Below are positions 6,760 to 12,517 of a DNA stretch of 12,517 nt, one piece after another; position 1 is the first letter of the stretch, and the number at the start of each line of letters is the position of its first letter. The position numbers and the translations under genes are program-made. Origin of the DNA: Comamonadaceae bacterium (lineage in GTDB: Bacteria > Pseudomonadota > Gammaproteobacteria > Burkholderiales > Burkholderiaceae_C); contig CANCCE010000066.1 of assembly GCA_947374505.1 (NCBI GenBank), positions 1 through 12,517 of the forward strand, given 5' to 3'. The notes beneath the pieces were generated by a model. It was not told where the DNA came from and made no database searches. It was given only the letters and a program-made list of their open reading frames with translations.

Positions 6760-6803
6760 AATTCAAGCCTAGTCAGTTACGCAAAAAAGCAAATAGTCGC
6801 TCC
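6760..6803. promoter_or_regulatory. Divergent pepA/lptF intergenic region
   Basis: Only 44 bp separate the pepA and lptF start codons, so the two promoters must overlap each other or reach into coding sequence. No convincing -35/-10 pair was found for either gene. Weak 5 bp arms, CTTGA (6742-6746) and TCAAG (6763-6767), flank the pepA start codon. They may be chance. The region is A-rich near lptF (CAAAAAAGCAAATAG). Confidence 0.4.
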
Positions 6804-7925
6804 ATGTTATTCCAATCCTCGATGCGCAAAGAATTGGCGCGCAGTTTCGGTGCCACCTTGGTGGTGCTGATCACCATCATCATGACCATTGTGCTGATCC
6901 GAACCCTCGGACAGGCTGCCCGTGGCTCGATCAGTCCTCAAGACGTTCTGCTCATCATGGCTTATTCGGCACTGGGTAGACTGCCTATCATCCTCACGTT
7001 GTCGCTGTTCATTGCCATGGTTAGCACGCTATCCCGGATGTACAAAGACAGTGAGATGGTGGTTTGGTTTTCCAGCGGCCGGGGTTTGATCTCTTTTCTG
7101 AGGCCCTTATTTCGTTTTGCCTGGCCGGTGCTGCTGGTCATTGCCTTGGCCTCCCTTTTTGTCTGGCCGTGGTCAAACGAACAAACAAGGGAGATGCGGC
7201 AGCGCTACGAACAACGCGGCGACCTGGACCGCATCGCTCCAGGGGAGTTTCAGGAGTCGTCCAACGGTAGCCGTGTTTTTTTCATTGACCGAAGCTCTGA
7301 GGGCCGTAACGGCAGTAACAACATCTTCATCTCATCGACCGACAAGGACAAAAGCGCCATCACCACCGCGCGTGCAGGCCGTATCGAAATGCTCGGTGAC
7401 TCTCAGATGCTGATTCTTGAAAACGGCCAGCGTCTTGAAAACACCACGGGCAACTCGGCCCTGAAAATCAGTGACTTTGAAGAATACGGCGTTCGCACTG
7501 GCAATAGCAGCGAACTCGGGCCTGACGAACAAGAGCTCAGCACGATCTCAACCCGCAACCTGATCAAATCGCCGACCCGCAGCAATCTGGGCGAACTGGC
7601 GTGGCGGATTGGTTTGGCCATTGCCGCCATCAATTTTGTGGTGATAGCGCTGGCGCTGGCAGCCGTCAACCCGCGTGCAGGTCGCAGCAGTAATTTGATA
7701 TTTGTGGTTTTCACCTTCGTTGTCTATTCCAATGTGATGAGCATCGGCCAAGGGTGGGTGGCCTTAGGACTCGTCAGTTTCAATGGCCTGCTGCTGATGC
7801 TGCACGGCGGCGTTTTCGTCGTCAGCATGGCCTGGCTCATCAAGCGGCACTTGAACTGGAGTCTGAGAGATATCTTGCGCCATCGAGCACCCCGACTTTC
7901 CACAGGGGTCAAGATCCAGCCATGA
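6804..7925 (+). CDS. lptF: LPS export ABC transporter permease LptF
   Basis: The 373-residue inner-membrane protein is one half of the LptFG permease. With the LptB2 ATPase and LptC it extracts lipopolysaccharide from the inner membrane and passes it toward the LptA bridge. Three N-terminal membrane segments (about 16-34, 52-75 and 101-122) are followed by a soluble periplasmic beta-jellyroll region (about 125-255). Three C-terminal segments follow (about 265-288, 297-321 and 328-346). The opening FQSSMRKELARSFGATL with an arginine-rich amphipathic start is typical of betaproteobacterial LptF. It overlaps lptG by ATGA and is divergent from pepA, the same arrangement as in E. coli. The start is the first ATG and gives the family N-terminus, although no strong ribosome binding site is visible. 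Confidence 0.96.
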   Translation: MLFQSSMRKELARSFGATLVVLITIIMTIVLIRTLGQAARGSISPQDVLLIMAYSALGRLPIILTLSLFIAMVSTLSRMYKDSEMVVWFSSGRGLISFLRPLFRFAWPVLLVIALASLFVWPWSNEQTREMRQRYEQRGDLDRIAPGEFQESSNGSRVFFIDRSSEGRNGSNNIFISSTDKDKSAITTARAGRIEMLGDSQMLILENGQRLENTTGNSALKISDFEEYGVRTGNSSELGPDEQELSTISTRNLIKSPTRSNLGELAWRIGLAIAAINFVVIALALAAVNPRAGRSSNLIFVVFTFVVYSNVMSIGQGWVALGLVSFNGLLLMLHGGVFVVSMAWLIKRHLNWSLRDILRHRAPRLSTGVKIQP

Positions 7926-9067
7926 AAACGATTCGCAAGCTGATTTACCGTGAAGTCATCGCGTCCATCGCTTTGGTGGCACTTGGGTTTTTGTCCTTGT
8001 TTTTCTTTTTTGACTTGGTCGATGAACTTAAATACATCGGCAAAAGCAATGGTTTGACGGGTGATGGGAACACCTACCTTCTTGGCCACGCCCTGCTGTA
8101 TGTGAGCCTGCAATTGCCAAACCACCTTTACGAGTTGCTGCCGATCTCGGTCCTGATCGGGACTATTTTTGTGATGGCCAGACTCGCACAAAGTTCAGAG
8201 TTCACCATTCTGCGGACCAGCGGACTCGGCCCCTGGCGAGCGCTGCGGCTTCTGCTGCTGTTGGGCGCCATGTTTGTGGTGCTCAGTTTTGCGGTTGGCG
8301 ACTATTTGGCCCCCGTGGCCGACCGGGGCGCTCAACTGCTCAAAGCCAAATATCAAGGGCGAATCACCATCGGCCAAACCGGCGCCTGGCTCAAAGAAAA
8401 ACAGACTTATAGCAACTCTGTCGTGAACGTGGGTGCCTTGACCTCGAATAATGAGATGCAAGGCCTGCGCATCTTTGAGTTTGACAACAAGGGGCTGGTG
8501 ATATCCATGACGGAAGCCGACTCAGCACAGTTTCAGGAGGATAACGCTTGGTTACTCAAGCAAACCCTGCGCACTGATTTTCAGATCAGGCCCAGCCTTG
8601 ACGGTGCCAATAAAGCGACTGAATCAGCCAACGTGAGCATCAGTCGTGCCGACCAACAGCGCTGGCCAACTGACATCAGCGCTGAGATGGTGTCCGTCGC
8701 GTTGCTCAAGCCAGACCGCATGGCCACCTATGACCTGTTCAACTACGTGCAGCACCTGAAAGCCAACGGACAAACCGCCCAGCGCTACGAAATCGAATTT
8801 TGGAAAAAAGTTTTTTACCCGCTGAGTTGCCTGGTGATGGTCATGCTGGCCTTGCCGTTTGCGTACCTGCATTTCCGTTCTGGCAGCGTGACCTCCTATG
8901 TGTTTGGCGGTGTCATGATCGGCATCAGTTTTTTCCTGCTGAACAACGTCTTTGGCTACATCGGCAACTTGCAAAACTGGCAACCCTGGTTAGCGGCGGC
9001 CACACCTGGACTGTTGTACGGCGCTGTGTCCATGGGCGCATTTGGCTGGCTGGTGCTGCGACGATAA
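7922..9067 (+). CDS. lptG: LPS export ABC transporter permease LptG
   Basis: The 381-residue protein is the partner permease of LptF. It starts at the ATG at 7922-7924, overlapping the lptF stop as ATGA; the frame is open further upstream but that part lies inside lptF and is not LptG-like. The N-terminus MKTIRKLIYREVIASIALVA is followed by membrane segments at about 13-33, 68-88 and 106-127. A periplasmic jellyroll (about 130-295) follows, then segments at about 299-317, 327-349 and 356-378. Family landmarks include LPNHLYELLPISVLIG, SSEFTILRTSGLGPWR and the C-terminal FFLLNNVFGYIGNL. The stop-start overlap with lptF fits the equal amounts needed for a heterodimer. LptB, LptA and LptC are not in the window, as is usual because they sit in another cluster. 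Confidence 0.96.
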   Translation: MKTIRKLIYREVIASIALVALGFLSLFFFFDLVDELKYIGKSNGLTGDGNTYLLGHALLYVSLQLPNHLYELLPISVLIGTIFVMARLAQSSEFTILRTSGLGPWRALRLLLLLGAMFVVLSFAVGDYLAPVADRGAQLLKAKYQGRITIGQTGAWLKEKQTYSNSVVNVGALTSNNEMQGLRIFEFDNKGLVISMTEADSAQFQEDNAWLLKQTLRTDFQIRPSLDGANKATESANVSISRADQQRWPTDISAEMVSVALLKPDRMATYDLFNYVQHLKANGQTAQRYEIEFWKKVFYPLSCLVMVMLALPFAYLHFRSGSVTSYVFGGVMIGISFFLLNNVFGYIGNLQNWQPWLAAATPGLLYGAVSMGAFGWLVLRR

Positions 9068-9091
9068 AAAGAATCCCCTTTGAAGACACCT

Positions 9092-9451
9092 ATGAAACCC
9101 GCTATTATTTTGTTCGCCCACGGCTCCAGAGACCCGCTCTGGAGGCTGCCCATTGAGGCCGTCGCGGCTGAAATTCAGTCGCGCGACCAAAGCGTGCAAG
9201 TCAGTTGCGCGTATTTAGAATTGTGTCTGCCCAGTCTGCCGGAGGCGGCCGCTGCATTCATCGCCGCTGGCGTGCTGCACATTCGCATCTTTCCACTCTT
9301 TTTGGGGGTTGGTAAACACGCGCGAGAAGACCTGCCACTCATCATTGAAGAAATCCGCAGCGCCCACCCCGGTCTGCGACTGGAACTGCTGCCGACGGCT
9401 GGCGAGTCGCCCCAACTCACGGTGCTGATGGCCGATATTGCCCTAGCTTAA
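9092..9451 (+). CDS. Short CbiX/SirB-type chelatase (sirohydrochlorin chelatase family)
   Basis: The 119-residue protein is a single CbiX domain, like the short CbiX(S) forms, about half the length of two-domain CbiK/CbiX enzymes. It opens KPAIILFAHGSRDPLW with a histidine at residue 10, and has FLGVGKHAREDLP with a second histidine at residue 76. These are the two metal-site histidines expected for the family. The family inserts cobalt, nickel or iron into sirohydrochlorin; next to a CysB-like regulator, iron insertion for siroheme (sulfite and nitrite reductase cofactor) is the likeliest role, but this is inference. A TTG at 9080-9082 would add four residues; the ATG at 9092 is preferred because it gives the family N-terminus and has GAAG about 7 nt upstream. 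It lies 24 bp after lptG, so it may be read from that operon. Confidence 0.88.
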   Translation: MKPAIILFAHGSRDPLWRLPIEAVAAEIQSRDQSVQVSCAYLELCLPSLPEAAAAFIAAGVLHIRIFPLFLGVGKHAREDLPLIIEEIRSAHPGLRLELLPTAGESPQLTVLMADIALA

Positions 9452-9453
9452 AC

Positions 9454-9520
9454 GACATATCAAAAGGATTCTTTATCGCCTAAATGGCATAATGAAGTCC
9501 CCGATCAGCCTGTATATGTC
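9454..9520. repeat. Inverted arms GACATAT/ATATGTC bracketing the gap before the CysB-like gene
   Basis: GACATAT (9454-9460) and its exact inverse ATATGTC (9514-9520) lie at the two ends of the 69 bp intergenic region. The right arm abuts the ATG of the LysR-type gene. LysR-type regulators often bind spaced dyads near their own promoter. However, these arms are far apart (53 bp) and short, and they do not clearly match the T-N11-A LysR motif. Confidence 0.25.
9485..9493 (+). promoter_or_regulatory. Candidate extended -10 promoter for the CysB-like regulator
   Basis: TGGCATAAT contains the extended -10 element TGN followed by CATAAT, which matches the consensus at five of six bases. There is no good -35 box at 16-18 bp upstream, which an extended -10 can tolerate. 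Transcription would begin near 9500, giving a leader of about 20 nt. No clear Shine-Dalgarno sequence precedes the ATG at 9521. Confidence 0.45.
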
Positions 9521-10465
9521 ATGAACCTCCATCAGTTTCGCTTCGTCCAAGAGGCCGTGCGCCGCAACCTGAATTTGACCGAGACCGCGCGCGCGCTGCA
9601 CACGTCGCAACCAGGCGTGTCTAAAGCCATCATTGAGCTGGAAGAGGAATTGGGCGTGGAAATTTTTGCCCGTCACGGTAAGCGCCTGAAGCGCGTGACC
9701 GAGCCCGGCCAGCACGTTTTGAAAAGCATTGAGCTCATCATGCGCGAGGTCGGCAACCTGAAACGCATCGGGGAGCAGTTTTCAGCGCAGGACAGCGGCA
9801 CCTTGTCGATTGCCACCACCCACACGCAAGCCCGTTATGTGTTGCCGCAACCCGTCGCCCGGCTGCGCGAGGCATTCCCCAAGGTCAACGTCAGCCTGCA
9901 TCAGGGATCGCCCGACCAAGTTGCCCGCATGCTGATTGATGAAGTGGCCGAGATCGGGATCGCGACCGAGTCGCTGGATCATTACGACGAACTGATCACC
10001 CTGCCCTGCTACGAATGGCAACACATGTTGGTGATGCCCGTGGACCATCCACTGGCGCGCCAAACCAACATCACATTGGAAGAATTGGCCGAGCAACCGT
10101 TGATCACCTACCACCCTTCGTTCACCGGTCGCACCAAGATCGATGAAGCCTTCAGCGCCAAGCGCCTGCACCCCCGCATTGCACTTGAAGCGATTGACTC
10201 CGATGTCATCAAGACGTATGTGAGGCTCGGTCTGGGCGTTGGCATCGTGGCTGAAATGGCCATGAAAGACGATGGCACCAATACGGATCTGATCTCACTG
10301 CCGGCAGGCCAACTCTTTGGTATGAACGTCGCACGGGTGGCCTTCAAGCGCAGCGCTTACCTGCGCAATTTTGTTTACAAGTTTGCTGAATTGGTGAGCG
10401 ACAAGCTGACCCGCGAGCAGATCGCCAGGGCCATGTCTGGTCGCTTTCATGACGACGAAGTTTGA
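9521..10465 (+). CDS. cysB: CysB-like LysR-family transcriptional regulator
   Basis: The 314-residue protein has the CysB-family layout. An N-terminal winged helix-turn-helix (about 1-60; NLTETARALHTSQPGVSKAI is the recognition region) is followed by a linker helix and a periplasmic-binding-protein-like effector domain (about 93-300). The motif TTHTQARYVLP (T100, T102, Q103) and T202 in SFTGRTKID fall at the same residue numbers as the sulfate and N-acetylserine-binding residues of enterobacterial CysB. It therefore very likely senses an O-acetylserine-type inducer or an anion and controls sulfate assimilation or sulfur-source use. CysB and Cbl are close paralogues, so the symbol is by family likeness. 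It sits between a short CbiX chelatase and a methionine aminotransferase, which supports a sulfur role. The cys structural genes are not in the window. Confidence 0.9.
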   Translation: MNLHQFRFVQEAVRRNLNLTETARALHTSQPGVSKAIIELEEELGVEIFARHGKRLKRVTEPGQHVLKSIELIMREVGNLKRIGEQFSAQDSGTLSIATTHTQARYVLPQPVARLREAFPKVNVSLHQGSPDQVARMLIDEVAEIGIATESLDHYDELITLPCYEWQHMLVMPVDHPLARQTNITLEELAEQPLITYHPSFTGRTKIDEAFSAKRLHPRIALEAIDSDVIKTYVRLGLGVGIVAEMAMKDDGTNTDLISLPAGQLFGMNVARVAFKRSAYLRNFVYKFAELVSDKLTREQIARAMSGRFHDDEV

Positions 10466-10469
10466 GCCC

Positions 10470-11663
10470 ATGACCACACTGACATCCACTGCCGCCGTGC
10501 GAGAGCACACGCCTGCCCTGACCAGCCGCCTGCCGAATGTTGGCACGACTATTTTCACCGTCATGTCGGCGCTGGCCGCTGAAAAAAATGCGGTCAATCT
10601 AGGTCAAGGGTTCCCTGATTTCGAGTGCGATCCAGCCTTGGTCAACGCCGTCACAGACGCCATGCAGCGGGGCCTGAACCAGTATCCGCCCATGACCGGT
10701 GTGCCGGTGTTACGCGAAGCTATTGCCGCCAAGATACACACTCTCTACGCTCGAAGCTACAACCCGACTACCGAGATCACGATCACCGCTGGTGCCACGC
10801 AGGCCATCATCACGATCATCCTCGCCGTCGTGCACCCGGGTGACGAGGTCATCGTGCTGGAACCCTGCTACGACAGCTATGTGCCGAACGTTGAATTGGC
10901 TGGCGGCCAAGTCGTGCGGGTGCCGCTGACGCCCGGCACTTTTCGCCCGGACTTCGAAAAAATCGCCACCGCCATCAGCCCCAAAACGCGGGCCATCATC
11001 ATCAACTCACCGCACAACCCGAGCGCGACAGTGTGGACCGAAGCCGAGATGCTGAAGCTGCAAGCCTTGCTGGCACCGACGGAGATCTTGCTCATCAGCG
11101 ACGAGGTCTATGAGCACATGGTGTTTGACGCCGCACTGGGCGCACAACACCACAGCGCGGCGAGCTTTCCGGGCTTGGCGGCGCGAGCTTTCATTGTCAG
11201 CAGCTTTGGTAAGACCTACCACGTGACCGGCTGGAAAGTCGGCTACGTGGCGGCCCCCGCAACACTCACGGCAGAATTCCGGAAAGTCCATCAGTTCAAC
11301 GTCTTCACCGTCAACACGCCGGTGCAATACGCACTGGCCAGTTACATGGACAAACCCGCCGCTTACCTTGAACTGCCAGCATTTTACGAAGGCAAACGCG
11401 ACCTGTTTCGTGAAGGTCTTGCCACGACACGTTTCAAGCTCTTGCCGAGCGAAGGGACCTATTTTCAGTGCGTCGATATTTCTGATGTCAGTGACTTAGG
11501 TGAAGCTGACTTTTGCAAATGGTTAACGACCGAGATCGGCGTTGCCGCTATTCCGCTGTCCGCTTTCTACGGCAACGCCTTTGACCAACGTGTGGTGCGT
11601 TTTTGCTTCGCCAAGAAAGACGACACGTTGAAGGCTGCTTTGGCAAGACTCGCCAACCTTTAA
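10470..11663 (+). CDS. PLP-dependent methionine aminotransferase, YbdL-like
   Basis: Started at 10470 the protein has 397 residues. It is a class I/II fold-type I aminotransferase: NLGQGFPDF near the start, NQYPPMTGVPVLREAI, INSPHNPSA (Asn183), ISDEVYEH (Asp211, Tyr214), and SSFGKTYHVTGWKVGYV with the PLP lysine at residue 248. The C-terminus holds GVAAIPLSAFY and RFCFAKK. The stretch around the lysine, and KVHQFNVFTVNTP after it, are very like E. coli YbdL, which transaminates methionine and some aromatic amino acids. Kynurenine aminotransferase III-like enzymes are related, so the substrate range is uncertain. An upstream in-frame ATG at 10449 would add seven residues and overlap the regulator by 17 bp. 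Neither start has a strong ribosome binding site; 10470 leaves a 4 bp gap after the cysB-like gene. Co-transcription with that regulator is likely. Confidence 0.9.
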   Translation: MTTLTSTAAVREHTPALTSRLPNVGTTIFTVMSALAAEKNAVNLGQGFPDFECDPALVNAVTDAMQRGLNQYPPMTGVPVLREAIAAKIHTLYARSYNPTTEITITAGATQAIITIILAVVHPGDEVIVLEPCYDSYVPNVELAGGQVVRVPLTPGTFRPDFEKIATAISPKTRAIIINSPHNPSATVWTEAEMLKLQALLAPTEILLISDEVYEHMVFDAALGAQHHSAASFPGLAARAFIVSSFGKTYHVTGWKVGYVAAPATLTAEFRKVHQFNVFTVNTPVQYALASYMDKPAAYLELPAFYEGKRDLFREGLATTRFKLLPSEGTYFQCVDISDVSDLGEADFCKWLTTEIGVAAIPLSAFYGNAFDQRVVRFCFAKKDDTLKAALARLANL

Positions 11664-11670
11664 ATACGCT

Positions 11671-11701
11671 AAAAAAAACAGTCGCAATGACGGATCGCGA
11701 C
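11671..11701 (-). terminator. Possible rho-independent terminator for hrpA
   Basis: On the minus strand GTCGC (11697-11701) pairs with GCGAC (11681-11685) across an 11 nt loop, with one further possible G-U pair inside. It is followed by TG and eight T residues (complement of 11671-11678). It starts 6 bp after the hrpA stop codon. The stem is short and the loop large, so this is weaker than the terminator at 3134-3158. There is no T-run for the plus strand, so it would not serve the aminotransferase gene. Confidence 0.5.
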
Positions 11702-11707
11702 GACAGG

Positions 11708-12517
11708 TTAAGAGTTGATCTGAGCCCACGCTTTGTCTAGTCGTTTAATGCTGACCGGCTGCGGCGTGCGTAATTCCTGCGCAAAGAAGCTCACCCTCAA
11801 CTCTTCCAGCAGCCAGCGGTATTCCTGCATGCGCGCATCGACGGCCCCTTTGCGGTCCGCCACGAGCCGCCAATAGCGCTGCTCTTGCAGCTTCATCTCG
11901 ACCAAGCGGGCGGTGTCACGTGCCGGGTCGGCACGCCACTTTTCCAGCCGCAAGGTGATGGCTTTCAGGTAGCGTGGAAAGTGTTGCAGTTGCCCATAGG
12001 GCGTCATCATCAAAAACCGTTTGGGCACCAAGCGCTGCAGTTGCTGAGCGGCATCTGCAGAGGCATCGGCGGCGTTCTTCGTGTCCTTGATCTTGCGCTG
12101 GGCGGCGGCGAATTCGATCAGGATGCCGGCAGCCAGACGCGCTACTTCACTGGCAATCAAGGTCAGTCGGCCACGCCCATCGTCGACCCGTTTTTTGAAC
12201 TCGACCTCGCCTGTCGGCAAAGGGTCCACCAGAAAGGCACGGTCCAAGGCCACGTCGATGATCTGTGTCCGCAACTCTTCAAGCGTGCCGCCGCCAGAGT
12301 TGTCTGCCGCCCGGCCGACCAGCATGTAAGCCGTGGCTGTTTTCTGCAGATCAGGCAAGTTCTTCTCTAAGTATTTCAGGGCATCTTTGATTTGCAAAGA
12401 AAACAAGCGACGCAGACCGGCGCGGTGTTTGGCGGCTGCCATGTCGGGCTCGTCGAAGACCTCAATCGTCACCGCGTCGCCCAAGTCGATCAGCGCCGGA
12501 AAGCCGATCAACGTTTG
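11708..12517 (-). CDS. hrpA: ATP-dependent RNA helicase HrpA, C-terminal part (runs off the right edge)
   Basis: The last 269 residues of a larger protein are visible; the frame is open to the window edge, so the helicase core lies outside. The segment matches the C-terminal DUF3418 region of bacterial HrpA: GFPALIDLGDAVTIEVFDEP, AAKHRAGLRRLFSLQ, the long central helices, QLQHFPRYLKAITLRLEKW, and the near-terminal SFFAQELRTPQPVSIKRLDKAW. The last is a conserved HrpA signature. HrpA is a DEAH-box RNA helicase linked to mRNA processing and to rescue of stalled ribosomes in E. coli. It is convergent with the aminotransferase gene, separated by 44 bp holding a possible terminator. Nothing in this part suggests truncation or frameshift. 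Confidence 0.93.
   Translation of the reverse strand, partial: QTLIGFPALIDLGDAVTIEVFDEPDMAAAKHRAGLRRLFSLQIKDALKYLEKNLPDLQKTATAYMLVGRAADNSGGGTLEELRTQIIDVALDRAFLVDPLPTGEVEFKKRVDDGRGRLTLIASEVARLAAGILIEFAAAQRKIKDTKNAADASADAAQQLQRLVPKRFLMMTPYGQLQHFPRYLKAITLRLEKWRADPARDTARLVEMKLQEQRYWRLVADRKGAVDARMQEYRWLLEELRVSFFAQELRTPQPVSIKRLDKAWAQINS

Noticed and set aside
7754..7921. 56-residue N-terminal extension of LptG within lptF
   Set aside because: It overlaps lptF coding sequence in another frame and is not LptG-like. The ATG at 7922 forms an ATGA overlap and gives the family N-terminus.
7724..8191. 155-codon minus-strand frame across the lptF/lptG junction
   Set aside because: It is opposite two clear membrane-protein genes, and its composition (many Gln, His and Lys) reflects the complement of hydrophobic codons.
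9080..9091. TTG start giving a four-residue longer CbiX-type protein
   Set aside because: The ATG at 9092 matches the family N-terminus and has a weak GAAG ribosome binding site. The TTG adds nothing recognisable.

Overview
The window looks like chromosomal DNA from a betaproteobacterium, most likely a member of the Comamonadaceae (Rhodoferax/Polaromonas-like). The basis is moderate-to-high GC, a Bug-type (TctC) receptor, a pepA-holC operon divergent from lptF-lptG, and a CysB-type regulator with proteins of the style usual in that family. The assignment rests on recognising protein families by eye; no search was run. No tRNA, rRNA, CRISPR array, insertion sequence or prophage gene was seen. 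Gene density is high: the longest gap without a gene is 164 bp (2752-2915).

Region 1 (1-2751, minus strand) is a compact catabolic-looking operon. It reads as an MmgE/PrpD-family enzyme (474 aa), then a Bug-family periplasmic binding protein 16 bp downstream, then the N-terminus of a second, divergent MmgE/PrpD-family enzyme that runs off the left edge. A candidate promoter with an inverted repeat lies at 2806-2834. Region 2 (2916-4313) holds a small tryptophan-rich protein of the TIGR02450/DUF2389 type on the plus strand. It converges with a stand-alone branched-chain amino acid (LivK-type) binding protein on the minus strand. A very clear C(UUCG)G hairpin terminator for the minus-strand gene sits between them.

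Region 3 (4398-9067) is the conserved housekeeping core. On the minus strand, pepA, holC and a small proline-rich/helical protein are chained by ATGA stop/start overlaps. Divergently on the plus strand, lptF and lptG (the lipopolysaccharide exporter permeases) are also joined by ATGA. Region 4 (9092-11663, plus strand) groups a short CbiX/SirB-type chelatase, a CysB-like LysR regulator and a YbdL-like methionine aminotransferase, which together suggest sulfur metabolism. Region 5 (11708-12517, minus strand) is the C-terminus of the RNA helicase HrpA, converging on the aminotransferase.

Most of the window is ordinary and well explained. The parts most worth a second look are the MmgE/PrpD-Bug-MmgE/PrpD operon, whose substrate cannot be read from sequence, and the chelatase-CysB-aminotransferase cluster. 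I do not see convincing evidence for a wholly new system.
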